Part shown: piece by piece, positions 1 to 8,925 of the stretch
Layout: every line of letters starts with the position of its first letter
Numbering within the stretch: position 1 is the first letter of the stretch
From: Bacteroidetes bacterium GWC2_46_850
Lineage (GTDB): Bacteria; Bacteroidota; Bacteroidia; Bacteroidales; Dysgonomonadaceae
DNA: 64,000 nt
NCBI GenBank assembly: GCA_001768325.1
Contig: MENQ01000021.1
Span: forward strand, 124,001-188,000
Direction of reading: 5' to 3'
Position numbers and translations under genes: made by a program
The notes under the pieces: model-generated
The model's database searches: none
The model's input: only the letters and a program-made list of their open reading frames with translations
What the model was told of the DNA's origin: nothing

Positions 1-84
1 TCAGGATTGCATCTTTCGGGATTGCCGGAAGAAGAAGTGGATATTGCAACTGATGTGACCAAAAAATCGGTTGAATTTAATTAA
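1..84 (+). CDS. 3' end of an upstream gene (27 C-terminal residues), function unknown
   Basis: The reading frame is open from base 1 and ends at the TAA at 82-84, giving 27 residues that end in KKSVEFN. The tail is too short to identify a family. It lies 17 bases before the GH105 gene on the same strand, so it is probably an upstream member of the same pectin-related operon. An intracellular or periplasmic carbohydrate enzyme would fit the context, but nothing in these residues shows it. Confidence 0.6.
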   Translation, partial: SGLHLSGLPEEEVDIATDVTKKSVEFN

Positions 85-101
85 TTTGTAAAATTACCAA
101 C

Positions 102-1292
102 ATGATGAAAAACGTATATTTTATTCTGTCAATTGCGATGATCACTCTTGCACAATGCACAGGTAGTAAGCAAGATAAATCGGAGACAAAACCATATTAT
201 GTAAGGATGGCCGACTCGGAAATACAACGCAATCCGGAAAGCTGGATGGTTGACTTTTCGAAGAATATCAAGTGGAACTACACACATGGGTTGGAGTTGC
301 AGGCGATGATCCAGGCATCTGAGAAGAGCGGTAATGAAAAATATTACAACTATGCCGAAAATTATGCCGACACGATGGTGAACGAAGACGGCACCATCAA
401 GACTTATACGCTGGAGCGGTACAACATTGATCACGTCAATCCCGGGAAGATATTGTTTCCCATATACAAGAAAACCCAAAATCCAAAATACCTGAAAGCA
501 TTGCAGTTGCTCAGGAGTCAGATGGAAACACATCCGCGTATCTCCAACGGAGGGTTCTGGCATAAGCAGATTTATCCGCATCAGGTATGGCTCGACGGAT
601 TGTACATGGCTTCCCCTTTCCTGGCAGAATATGGCAAGACCTTCAATGAACCGGCACTCTTCGATGAAGTGGCGTTGCAGCTTACAACGGCCTACGATGA
701 TCTGATCGATCAAGAGAGCGGACTGCTCTATCATGGTTGGGACGAAAGCCGCCAGCAGCGCTGGGCTGATCCCGTGACCGGGAAATCACCCCACTTCTGG
801 TCGAGAAGCATCGGCTGGTACATGATGGCCATGGTAGACGTGCTGGATTTCATGCCCGCTGATCATCCGAAAAGAGAAGAAATCATCACGATACTGAACA
901 AGGTCTCCGCCGCTATAGAAAAACAGCGTGATCCCGAAACCGGAATGTGGTATCAGGTGACAAACCTTCCCGACAGGGAAGGAAATTACCTGGAATCGTC
1001 CGGCTCCATCATGTTCATCTACAGCTGGGTGAAAGGAGCCCAAAAAGGATACCTCCCCAAGGAATACCTGGAAAAAGGAGAAAAGGCCTTTACACAGTTT
1101 GTTGCCCGCTTTATCAGAGAGAATACCGATGGAACCATATCGGTCACCGACGTATGCTCCGTCGCCGGCCTGGGCGGGGAACAGAGATACCGTGACGGCA
1201 GCTTCGAGTATTATATATCTGAACCGGTGAGAGATGATGACCCAAAGGCAGTGGGCCCGTTTATCATGACTGGTGTCTTGTTGGATAAGTAA
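102..1292 (+). CDS. GH105 unsaturated rhamnogalacturonyl hydrolase, lipoprotein
   Basis: The protein has 396 residues and begins with a lipoprotein-type signal (hydrophobic residues 6-17, lipobox LAQC with Cys19), so it is probably anchored in the envelope. The rest is a YteR/YesR-like (alpha/alpha)6 barrel. It opens with the ADSEIQRNPESW element and contains the motif PHQVWLDGLYM around residue 165, whose Asp165 matches the catalytic Asp of YteR. GH105 enzymes hydrate the 4,5-unsaturated uronic acid left at the non-reducing end of lyase products, releasing the sugar. The PL1-CE8 gene follows after 26 bases, which fits removal of unsaturated galacturonate from pectin fragments. A second GH105 of the same type lies at 13133-14293. 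ATG105 is an equally possible start. Family assignment is firm; linkage specificity is inferred from context. Confidence 0.9.
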   Translation: MMKNVYFILSIAMITLAQCTGSKQDKSETKPYYVRMADSEIQRNPESWMVDFSKNIKWNYTHGLELQAMIQASEKSGNEKYYNYAENYADTMVNEDGTIKTYTLERYNIDHVNPGKILFPIYKKTQNPKYLKALQLLRSQMETHPRISNGGFWHKQIYPHQVWLDGLYMASPFLAEYGKTFNEPALFDEVALQLTTAYDDLIDQESGLLYHGWDESRQQRWADPVTGKSPHFWSRSIGWYMMAMVDVLDFMPADHPKREEIITILNKVSAAIEKQRDPETGMWYQVTNLPDREGNYLESSGSIMFIYSWVKGAQKGYLPKEYLEKGEKAFTQFVARFIRENTDGTISVTDVCSVAGLGGEQRYRDGSFEYYISEPVRDDDPKAVGPFIMTGVLLDK

Positions 1293-1318
1293 ATAAAAAT
1301 TACAACCTTTGCCTGATC

Positions 1319-3649
1319 ATGTTGAGATTCATCAAAATTCACCTTATTCTGATGCTGCTGCTTGTCGCGACAGCCATCGCCGCGCAGACACCTGCCTTCC
1401 CGGGTGCCGAAGGAGCCGGCAAATTTACTACCGGTGGCAGGGGAGGCAAGGTGCTCTATGTAACCTCACTCGATGATACTGAAGAGCCAGGCACATTGCG
1501 CTGGGCTGTCAGACAAAAGGGCGTCCGGACTGTGCTGTTTAAGGTGTCGGGACAGATCCGGTTGAAGAGTCCGTTAAAAATCAACAATGGTGATCTCACC
1601 ATTGCAGGCCAGTCGGCACCTGGCGATGGCATCTGCATCAGCGATTACGAAACAATTGTCAGTGCCGACAATGTAATCATCCGTTTTCTGCGCTTCCGTC
1701 TCGGAGACAGGTCGGGATCCGCGGTGGATGCCCTTTCGGGTTATAAAAACAGCCATGTTATCATCGACCATTGCAGCATGAGCTGGGGCGTGGATGAGTT
1801 GTCCTCTTTTTACGACAACAGCCATTTTACCCTACAGTGGTGCTTTCTTGCGGAAAGTCTGAGAAATTCGGTTCATCCAAAAGGAAAACATGGTTATGGC
1901 GGTATATGGGGTGGACAGCAGGCATCGTTTCACCACAATTTGCTGGCCCACAACGACAGTCGCAATCCCCGTTTCTGCGGGAGTCGTTATTCCAATAGCC
2001 CTGATCTGGAAAAAGTTGATTTCAGAAACAATGTGATCTACAACTGGGGATCAAACAACATTTATGCCGGCGAAGGGGGGAGCTATAACATCGTTGCCAA
2101 TTATTTCAAACCCGGACCTGCTTCAGGCAAGGGCTCACAAAAAAGAATCCTCAATCCGTATGCCGATGACGGCAAAAATCAACAGCCTTCAGGAGTGCTT
2201 GGTCACTTTTATGTGATGGGCAACTACCTCCATGGTGATCTTTCCGTCACGAATGAAAATGTGCTGGGCATTGAGATGGACGGCACATTTAAGCAGTATG
2301 CACCGGCAGCAGCGCTGAAGGATATCCTTTCGGACAAGGAATTTTCAATGCTTCCGGTAACCACCCACACGGCCGCTGAAGCTTATGAGAAAGTGTTGGC
2401 CTACGGCGGTTGTTCTTTGGTAAGGGACATCCATGATGCGCGTTATGTTGCCGATGTGAAAAATGGTTCATACAGTTTTGAAGGATCCGCCGGCAGTTCC
2501 CGAGGGCTCATCGACAGCCAGCAGGATGTTGGGGGATGGCCGGAATACAAGATCTACAACCTTTATAGCGATGAGGATGGTGACGGCATCCCCGATGGAT
2601 GGCTCGATAAAAATCATCCCGGCAAAACAGCATCTGACCTGAACAACGAGGGATACACCTTCCTGGAAGTATATCTCAACAGCCGGGTGGAACATCTGAT
2701 GTCTGGCTACAGTAAGGAGGTTGTGCAGGAAGACAACATAAACAGTAGAGCAAAAAGGGAGAAGCGTTTTGTGGTCGACAAGAGTGGAAACGGCGATTTT
2801 ACCACGCTGCAGCAAGCCATTGATGCTGTGAGAGCTTTCGATCCGGACTACGTTACCACGATCTTCGTCAAGGAGGGTACCTATTATGAGAAGATCGTCG
2901 TTCCCGACTATGTGCGCGACCTCAAAATCGTGGGTGAGAGCAGGGAAAAAACCATCATCTCCAACAACGATCATGCACTGATCAACAACATGGGTACTTT
3001 CCGGACATATACCATGCAGATCAGGGGCGACGACATCACACTGGAAAATATCACCATCGTAAACAATGCGCCCATAGTAGCACAGGCGGTGGCACTGCAC
3101 ACCGAAGGTGACCGGATCATTCTGAAAAACTGCAGGCTCCTGGGTAATCAGGATACCCTCTATACCGGAGGAGAAAATGCCCGGCTCTATTTTCACGGTT
3201 GTTATATAGAGGGTACTACCGATTTTATCTTCGGTCCCTCCACAGTATGGTTTGAAAACTGTGATATCCACTGCAAGAAAAACTCCTATATTACTGCAGC
3301 CAGTACGCCTGCAACAGTTGAGTTCGGTTATATCTTCAACCAATGCAGGGTGACAGCTGCCGATGATGTCACCTCGGTTTATCTGGGACGTCCCTGGAGA
3401 CCCTACGCCATGACCCTCTTCATGCGGTGCGAACTACCAGCGGCAATCAACCCCCTGGGCTGGCACAACTGGGGTAAGCCGGAAAACGAACAAACAGCCC
3501 GGTACGAAGAGTATAAAAATACCGGAAAAGGCAGTGACACCACACAACGGGTGCAATGGATGAAATTACTCACCCCGGAGGAAGCAGAGAATGTAACACT
3601 CAAAAATGTGATGGGACAGTTTATCGAAAACATACAAGCCGCATTATAA
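1319..3649 (+). CDS. pectate lyase (PL1) - pectin methylesterase (CE8) fusion, secreted
   Basis: This 776-residue protein has a signal peptide (about residues 1-22, ending AAQ) and two catalytic modules. Residues about 26-450 are a PL1 parallel beta-helix, with the opening motif FPGAEGAGKFTTGGRGG, the IAGQSAPGDGI turn and the HNDSRNPRF segment that carries the PL1 arginines. Residues about 482-776 are a CE8 pectinesterase: GNQDTLY with Asp612, the EGTTDFIFG block with Asp635, and YLGRPWRPY with Arg691 and Trp693, so the expected acid/base, nucleophile and Arg/Trp are all present. One polypeptide could demethylate homogalacturonan and cleave the exposed stretch by beta-elimination. A short Asp-rich segment near residues 420-440 (DEDGDGIPDGW) resembles a calcium-binding or dockerin-like linker repeat. 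The DUF6807 gene starts one base after the stop, indicating tight cotranscription. Confidence 0.92.
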   Translation: MLRFIKIHLILMLLLVATAIAAQTPAFPGAEGAGKFTTGGRGGKVLYVTSLDDTEEPGTLRWAVRQKGVRTVLFKVSGQIRLKSPLKINNGDLTIAGQSAPGDGICISDYETIVSADNVIIRFLRFRLGDRSGSAVDALSGYKNSHVIIDHCSMSWGVDELSSFYDNSHFTLQWCFLAESLRNSVHPKGKHGYGGIWGGQQASFHHNLLAHNDSRNPRFCGSRYSNSPDLEKVDFRNNVIYNWGSNNIYAGEGGSYNIVANYFKPGPASGKGSQKRILNPYADDGKNQQPSGVLGHFYVMGNYLHGDLSVTNENVLGIEMDGTFKQYAPAAALKDILSDKEFSMLPVTTHTAAEAYEKVLAYGGCSLVRDIHDARYVADVKNGSYSFEGSAGSSRGLIDSQQDVGGWPEYKIYNLYSDEDGDGIPDGWLDKNHPGKTASDLNNEGYTFLEVYLNSRVEHLMSGYSKEVVQEDNINSRAKREKRFVVDKSGNGDFTTLQQAIDAVRAFDPDYVTTIFVKEGTYYEKIVVPDYVRDLKIVGESREKTIISNNDHALINNMGTFRTYTMQIRGDDITLENITIVNNAPIVAQAVALHTEGDRIILKNCRLLGNQDTLYTGGENARLYFHGCYIEGTTDFIFGPSTVWFENCDIHCKKNSYITAASTPATVEFGYIFNQCRVTAADDVTSVYLGRPWRPYAMTLFMRCELPAAINPLGWHNWGKPENEQTARYEEYKNTGKGSDTTQRVQWMKLLTPEEAENVTLKNVMGQFIENIQAAL

Positions 3650-3650
3650 A

Positions 3651-4697
3651 ATGAAGATGATGAGAAAGAGGAGTCTGTTGTATCTTGTCGTATCGGTGTG
3701 GATGATTATTTCTGCCTGCACCTCAGCGCGGGATGGCGTTGTGACCTTTCAGCATGACACGGAGAACGACAAAATAAACGTCATCGTCAACGACCGATAC
3801 TTCACCTCATTGATTTATTCCGACACGCTGGAAAAGCCGAGCCTTTATCCCATCAAAATGCCATCGGGGAAATTCATCACCCGAGGATATCCACTCGAAC
3901 CGAGACCCTTTGAGCGGACAGATCATCCCCACCATGTGGGATTGTGGTTCAACTTCGGAGATGTGAACGGGATTGATTTCTGGAACAACTCATCGGCTAT
4001 CCCCCCCGAGAGAAAAACAGATTACGGCTCTGTGCGACTCGACACCATCCTGCAATCAGACGCCGCAAAAGGAGCACTGAAAATCCGCTGCTCCTGGGTC
4101 AATTCCCGGGGTGAGAGACTCCTGTCGGAAGAGGCGACCTACCTTTTTAGTGGCATAAAGAACCGATATCGGTTTATTGAGCGAGAAACGCGCTTAACCG
4201 CGATACAGAAGATCACCCTCAGAAGTAACAAGGAGGGATTGATTGCACTACGTGTGGACGGATCCTTTGAGGCACCCGACAGCACAGCGGTGAAGAGAGT
4301 GGATGCGGATGGGAAAGTAACTGATGTACCATTTGTTCATAACGATGCAAACGGTCGCTACAGGAACCAGCAGGGAGCCACGGGCGAGGAAGAAGTATGG
4401 GGCAGGAGAACACCCTGGGTGGCATTGCGTGCCGACAAGGCTGGGGAAACCATCACCATCGTCGTCCTCGATCATGTCCAAAATCCAAACTACCCGGGAT
4501 GGCCACACGCACGGGGTTACGGACTTTTCTCGATGAACAACCTGGCGGGAAAGGCCATGAACGAAGCATCGGAGCCCATACAGATAAACTTATCACCCGG
4601 AGAAAGTATCTCCTTCAAACACAAAGTGATCATCGGCGGCGACATGAGCGATGCGGACATTAATCACATGATGCAACAATTCAACCAACCAAAATAA
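3651..4697 (+). CDS. DUF6807 (PmoA-like) family lipoprotein
   Basis: The protein has 348 residues, with a signal peptide ending in the lipobox IISAC. The body matches the beta-rich DUF6807 family, often labelled 'methane oxygenase PmoA'. Its hallmark is the DHPHHVGLWFNFGDVNG segment around residues 89-107, followed by FWNN. No enzymatic activity is established for this family as far as I know, and the methane label is misleading in this context. Such genes are often found beside Gfo/Idh/MocA oxidoreductases in Bacteroidota glycan clusters, and that is the arrangement here: the Tat-type oxidoreductase follows after 32 bases. A role in recognising or processing an oxidised or keto sugar is inference. 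The start is set by the ATG one base after the preceding stop. Confidence 0.75.
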   Translation: MKMMRKRSLLYLVVSVWMIISACTSARDGVVTFQHDTENDKINVIVNDRYFTSLIYSDTLEKPSLYPIKMPSGKFITRGYPLEPRPFERTDHPHHVGLWFNFGDVNGIDFWNNSSAIPPERKTDYGSVRLDTILQSDAAKGALKIRCSWVNSRGERLLSEEATYLFSGIKNRYRFIERETRLTAIQKITLRSNKEGLIALRVDGSFEAPDSTAVKRVDADGKVTDVPFVHNDANGRYRNQQGATGEEEVWGRRTPWVALRADKAGETITIVVLDHVQNPNYPGWPHARGYGLFSMNNLAGKAMNEASEPIQINLSPGESISFKHKVIIGGDMSDADINHMMQQFNQPK

Positions 4698-4729
4698 CCT
4701 GATTATTCACCTTTAAAACCTGAAATAAA

Positions 4730-6100
4730 ATGAAACATACTGAGAATGCAATGTCGAGAAGAAAATTCCTGGCAGTCTCCGGAGCCATTGCCGGGACAAC
4801 TCTTGTGGACCCCAAATCGCAAATTCTTGCCGCCAATATCCCAGGCGCTAAGCAAAAAAGCGTAAAAACCAAAGTAGCAGTCGTGGGACTTGGTAACAGA
4901 GGTACCGGCATGTGGGGCGGCGATATTGTGAAGGATTATGCCGACCAGGTGCAATATGTGGGTCTCTGCGACCACAACCCGGGAAGGCTGGAAGTGGGCA
5001 GCCAGATGATTGGCGCCAATTGCCCCACCTACACCAATTTTGAACAGATGATGCGCGAGACCAAACCCGACCAGCTGATCATCACCACCGATGATAATAC
5101 CCACGACTATTTTGTGGAGAAAGGAATGGAGATGGGCGCGGACATCATCTGTGAAAAACCCATGGCAATAGATGAGAAGAAAATTCAGACCATCATCGAT
5201 GCGGAAAAAAGAACCGGCAAAGATTGCAGGATCACCTTTAACTACCGCTATTCTCCGCACCGCGCCAAAATGTGGGAGATACTGCGCTCTGGAGAGATCG
5301 GGGAACTGACTTCCGTCGATTTTCACTGGTACCTCGACACGTCGCACGGAGCCGATTACTTCAGAAGATGGCACCGGCTCGTAGAAAAGGGAGGTTCATT
5401 ATGGGTGCACAAAGCCAGTCATCATTTCGACCTGCTCAACTGGTGGATCCAAAGTGATCCTGAGAGCGTTTATGCATTGGGGGACTTGCAGTTTTACGGT
5501 AAAAACGGTCCCTTCAGGGCAGAAAACTGCAGAAATTGTCCTCACACGAAAGCATGTGATTTTTACTGGGACATTACGAAAGACCAACGGTTGAAAAGGT
5601 TGTATGTCGATAATGAGAAGTATGACGGCTATCACCGCGATGGCTGCGTGTTCAGAAATGATGTCAATATCTACGATAAAATGGCTGCCACCATCAAATA
5701 TATGAATGGGGTGCAGGTGGCCTACTCGCTAACGACCTATTCTCCCTATGAAGGTTATAGAATAGCATTTAACGGCACCAAGGGCCGGATGGATGCATGG
5801 ATTCAGGAATCGAATCCCACCACGGATGCCAATTACGATGAGATTGTGGTTGCCAGAAATTTCGGCCGAAGAGAATATATACAAATTCCGCAGGGCAGCG
5901 GGCATGGAGGTGGCGACAAGCTCCTGAAAGATCAGGTATTCATTCCGGGTACGCCCGATCCGCTGAAGCAGGCTGCCGGCGTGAGAGATGGTGCACTGGC
6001 CTGCCTGGTGGGTATCGCAGCGAGGAAAAGTATCGCAGCAAAGGATAAGATATACATAAAAGATCTGACCACCATCATACCGCAGGAAAAGAAAATATAA
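4730..6100 (+). CDS. Tat-exported Gfo/Idh/MocA family NAD(P)-dependent oxidoreductase
   Basis: The protein has 456 residues and an N-terminal twin-arginine motif (SRRKFLAVSG, residues 9-18), so it is probably exported already folded with its cofactor bound. The Rossmann part shows VAVVGLGNRGTGMWGG and the CEKPMA block with Glu142-Lys143-Pro144. A histidine-rich stretch (HKASHHFDLLNWW) carries the likely catalytic His. Four cysteines (267, 270, 276 and 306; CxxC-x5-C and a later Cys) form a possible metal site in the C-terminal domain. Related periplasmic enzymes oxidise or epimerise sugars, some cleaving glycosides through a keto intermediate (GH109-like or 3-keto pathways). The neighbours (DUF6807, a TIM-barrel isomerase and a second oxidoreductase) support a redox step on a sugar. 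The substrate is unknown. An internal ATG at 4751 would shorten the n-region but keep the RR motif. Confidence 0.85.
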   Translation: MKHTENAMSRRKFLAVSGAIAGTTLVDPKSQILAANIPGAKQKSVKTKVAVVGLGNRGTGMWGGDIVKDYADQVQYVGLCDHNPGRLEVGSQMIGANCPTYTNFEQMMRETKPDQLIITTDDNTHDYFVEKGMEMGADIICEKPMAIDEKKIQTIIDAEKRTGKDCRITFNYRYSPHRAKMWEILRSGEIGELTSVDFHWYLDTSHGADYFRRWHRLVEKGGSLWVHKASHHFDLLNWWIQSDPESVYALGDLQFYGKNGPFRAENCRNCPHTKACDFYWDITKDQRLKRLYVDNEKYDGYHRDGCVFRNDVNIYDKMAATIKYMNGVQVAYSLTTYSPYEGYRIAFNGTKGRMDAWIQESNPTTDANYDEIVVARNFGRREYIQIPQGSGHGGGDKLLKDQVFIPGTPDPLKQAAGVRDGALACLVGIAARKSIAAKDKIYIKDLTTIIPQEKKI

Positions 6101-6149
6101 ATCCTGACCGGAAGTGGAAACGAAAACATCCATCACAACAAACAAAACA

Positions 6150-7772
6150 ATGCAAAAAAGAAGCGCATTCCTGATTTTATTTATTGCCACGGGCATATGC
6201 TCCCTGTTCGCACAAGGAGAAGTATCAAAGACATGGGTGGCCGACCTGGGAAACGGGAACTATCAGAACCCCATCCTATATGCCGATTATTCCGATCCGG
6301 ATGTCTGTCGCGTGGGTGACGATTATTATATGACCGCCTCCAGCTTTAACTGTGTGCCGGGGCTGCCCATTCTGCACTCCAAAGACATGGTAAACTGGCA
6401 GCTGATTGGTCATGCGATCGACCGGCTTAAACCGGATGATCTTTTTTCTTCACCGCAACATGGAAATGGTGTATGGGCTCCATCTATCCGGCACCACAAA
6501 GGTGAGTTTTACATCTACTACGGCGATCCCGATTATGGTATTTATATGCTGAAGGCCAAAGATCCGGCCGGAAAATGGAGCGATCCGGTGTTGGTAAAGG
6601 CAGGTAAAGGGCTCATCGATTCCACTCCTCTGTGGGATGAGAATGGCAAAGCCTATCTGGTATATGCCTACGCCGGAAGTCGTGCCGGCATCAAAAGTGT
6701 GCTCAATATCGCCGAAATGAACGAAGAGGGTACAAAGGCAATCACACCGGGAAGAATCATCTATGATGGGCATGCCGATGACCCAACCATTGAAGGACCC
6801 AAGTTCCATAAAAAAGATGGGTACTATTACATCTTTGCACCCGCTGGCGGTGTTGCTACCGGATGGCAGACCGTGCTACGCTCTAAGAACGTCTATGGAC
6901 CCTACGAGCGCAAAGTGGTGATGGCACAGGGTAAAACAGCAATAAATGGTCCCCACCAGGGTGCATGGGTCGATACACCCCAGGGAGAACACTGGTTCTA
7001 CCACTTCCAGGATGTGGGAGCCATGGGACGCATCGTGCATCTGCAACCGATGACGTGGAAAAACGACTGGCCTGTGATTGGTGCAGACAAAGACAATGAT
7101 GGTTGCGGAGAGCCGGTTAAGACATACCGCAAACCAAAAGCAGGAGGCTCTCACCCCATCATAACCCCGGCAGAGAGTGACTCGTTCGAGGCCGACGTGC
7201 TTGGATTGCAGTGGCAGTGGCATGCCAACCCGATGGATTGGTGGTATTTCGCAGATGCGGGATCCAAAAAATTACACCTCTATTCGGTACCGGTATCAGA
7301 AAATTATATAAATTTGTGGGATGTGCCCAACCTGCTGTTACAGAAATTTCCTTCTAACGAATTCACAGCAACAGTGAAGCTTACCTTCCAGCCTTCGGCG
7401 GCCATCAAAGGAGAACGTACCGGGCTGGTCATTATGGGCATGGATTATGGATTGCTCTCACTCGAGAAGACCGACAAAGGATTTGTGCTTTCTCAAAATG
7501 AATGCATCAACGCCGACAAAGGTTCAAAAGAGAGTGTTAACGGAAGTGTGACGTTGAGTGAAGCTGCACTCTACCTCCGTGTGAAAGTTACGCCCGACGC
7601 CAAATGTCTCTTTAGCTACAGCACAGACGGTACAACCTACGCTGTTCTCGGGAAACCGTTTCAGGCGCGCGAAGGTAAATGGATCGGTGCCAAGGTGGGT
7701 TTCTTCTGCTCCCGGCCGGTGAGCAACAACGACGGCGGGAGAGTTTCACTGGATTGGTTCAAAATGGAATAA
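6150..7772 (+). CDS. GH43 family beta-xylosidase / alpha-L-arabinofuranosidase-like enzyme, secreted
   Basis: I place the start at ATG6150 (540 residues), because a good signal peptide begins there ([23 protein letters not shown]). An upstream in-frame GTG at 6114 would add twelve polar residues. Residues about 30-320 form a five-bladed GH43 propeller: YSDPDV with Asp49 as likely base, DSTPLWDE with Asp157 as pKa modulator, and IEGPKF with Glu215 as acid. The [14 protein letters not shown] segment is typical of GH43 enzymes with a C-terminal concanavalin-like domain, and residues about 355-540 fit that domain. The likely job is trimming arabinose or xylose side chains of pectin. The exact GH43 subfamily cannot be fixed by eye. 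Confidence 0.88.
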   Translation: MQKRSAFLILFIATGICSLFAQGEVSKTWVADLGNGNYQNPILYADYSDPDVCRVGDDYYMTASSFNCVPGLPILHSKDMVNWQLIGHAIDRLKPDDLFSSPQHGNGVWAPSIRHHKGEFYIYYGDPDYGIYMLKAKDPAGKWSDPVLVKAGKGLIDSTPLWDENGKAYLVYAYAGSRAGIKSVLNIAEMNEEGTKAITPGRIIYDGHADDPTIEGPKFHKKDGYYYIFAPAGGVATGWQTVLRSKNVYGPYERKVVMAQGKTAINGPHQGAWVDTPQGEHWFYHFQDVGAMGRIVHLQPMTWKNDWPVIGADKDNDGCGEPVKTYRKPKAGGSHPIITPAESDSFEADVLGLQWQWHANPMDWWYFADAGSKKLHLYSVPVSENYINLWDVPNLLLQKFPSNEFTATVKLTFQPSAAIKGERTGLVIMGMDYGLLSLEKTDKGFVLSQNECINADKGSKESVNGSVTLSEAALYLRVKVTPDAKCLFSYSTDGTTYAVLGKPFQAREGKWIGAKVGFFCSRPVSNNDGGRVSLDWFKME

Positions 7773-7800
7773 CCAACATATAAAAACAAAATATCGTATC

Positions 7801-8805
7801 ATGGCAAGACTGGTCACGTTGTATTCCCTCCAATGGGGAGACTTATCACTGGAAGATGTTTGTATAAAAGCAAAAGAATTCGGTTATGACGGCATCGAGA
7901 TCGGACTGCCGGATCATCTGGATGTGCGAAACACCGACCCTACCTATTATCAGGGTATTAGAAATCTGTTGACAAAACATGGGTTACAACTGCGCACCAT
8001 CTCCTCACACCTGGTGGGGCAGGCCCTGTGTGACCGGATTGATGAACGACACAAAGGCATCCTGCCCGATTATATCTGGGGTGATGGCGAACCGGAAGGC
8101 GTGCGGCAACGGGCCGCAGAGGAACTGATCCTCACTGCCAAAGCCGCCAGAGAGCTGGGGGTGGATACCGTGGTCGGTTTTACCGGTAGCCCCATCTGGC
8201 ACTTGCTCTATGCTTTTCCTCCTGTACCGGAAACGATGATCGAGGCCGGTTATGCCGAATTTGCCCGCCGATTTACTCCCATTCTCGATGAGTTTGAAAA
8301 AATGGGTGTCCGCTTTGCGCTGGAAGTACACCCAACAGAGATTGCCTTCGACACCTTTTCCGCCCGCAGGGCGCTGGAAGCGGTAAACCGGCACCCGGCA
8401 TTCGGATTTAATTACGATCCGAGCCATCTGGGCTACCAGGGTGTGGACTATGTGGCTTTCATCTATGAATTCTCCGACCGCATCTTCCATGTACACATGA
8501 AGGATGTCTACTGGAGTGACACCCCGAAACAGGTCGGCGTTTTTGGCGGACACCTCGCCTTTGGTGACCCGCGCCGCTTCTGGAACTTCCGGAGCGTGGG
8601 CAGGGGAAGAATCAATTTTGAAGAGATCATCCGCGCATTGAACACGATAAACTACCGGGGGCCGCTCTCCATTGAGTGGGAGGACAGCGCCATGGATCGC
8701 GAACAGGGCGCCCGCGAGTCCTGCGCATTCACCAAACAGATCGATTTCCAACCTTCAGCACACGCTTTTGATGCATTCTTTTCCAAAGAAGATATTGCTT
8801 TATAA
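7801..8805 (+). CDS. cytosolic sugar phosphate isomerase/epimerase-like TIM-barrel protein
   Basis: This 334-residue protein has no signal peptide. It belongs to the xylose isomerase-like / AP endonuclease 2 TIM-barrel superfamily. Putative metal ligands sit at the expected strand ends: Glu175 (ALEVHP), Asp206 and His209 (NYDPSHL), His232 (HVHMKD) and Glu292 (SIEWED). Members isomerise or epimerise free or oxidised sugars; some act as hydratases or lyases on 3-keto sugars in Bacteroides. The position between GH43 and a second Gfo/Idh/MocA oxidoreductase suggests cytosolic processing of a sugar released by this locus. The exact reaction is unknown. Confidence 0.82.
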   Translation: MARLVTLYSLQWGDLSLEDVCIKAKEFGYDGIEIGLPDHLDVRNTDPTYYQGIRNLLTKHGLQLRTISSHLVGQALCDRIDERHKGILPDYIWGDGEPEGVRQRAAEELILTAKAARELGVDTVVGFTGSPIWHLLYAFPPVPETMIEAGYAEFARRFTPILDEFEKMGVRFALEVHPTEIAFDTFSARRALEAVNRHPAFGFNYDPSHLGYQGVDYVAFIYEFSDRIFHVHMKDVYWSDTPKQVGVFGGHLAFGDPRRFWNFRSVGRGRINFEEIIRALNTINYRGPLSIEWEDSAMDREQGARESCAFTKQIDFQPSAHAFDAFFSKEDIAL

Positions 8806-8839
8806 AAGGGGAATACACTCAAGTTCCGTACGCAGTATG

Positions 8840-8879
8840 TTACGATTAAAACAAAGACAGTCGATTGTTTTAATCGTAA
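8840..8879. repeat. perfect 15-bp inverted repeat in the isomerase-oxidoreductase gap
   Basis: The arms TTACGATTAAAACAA (8840-8854) and TTGTTTTAATCGTAA (8865-8879) are exact reverse complements with a 10-base loop. They lie in the 120-base gap, the largest in this left arm, and end 46 bases before the next start codon. No T-run follows on either strand, so a classical intrinsic terminator is unlikely. A dimeric regulator site or an mRNA stem-loop that adjusts expression of the downstream oxidoreductase are the main options. Confidence 0.7.
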
Positions 8880-8925
8880 ATATCTCAATAAAAAAATGAT
8901 ACTTGTATAAATTAATTTTAATCAT

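Noticed and set aside
2468-3343. 291-residue open frame on the minus strand
   Set aside because: It lies wholly inside the PL1-CE8 gene, opposite to intact catalytic motifs, and shows no recognisable domain or signal peptide.
3651-4697. Methane oxygenase (PmoA) function
   Set aside because: The family label derives from a naming accident; the protein is a soluble lipoprotein in a pectin cluster and lacks the membrane helices of methane monooxygenase.
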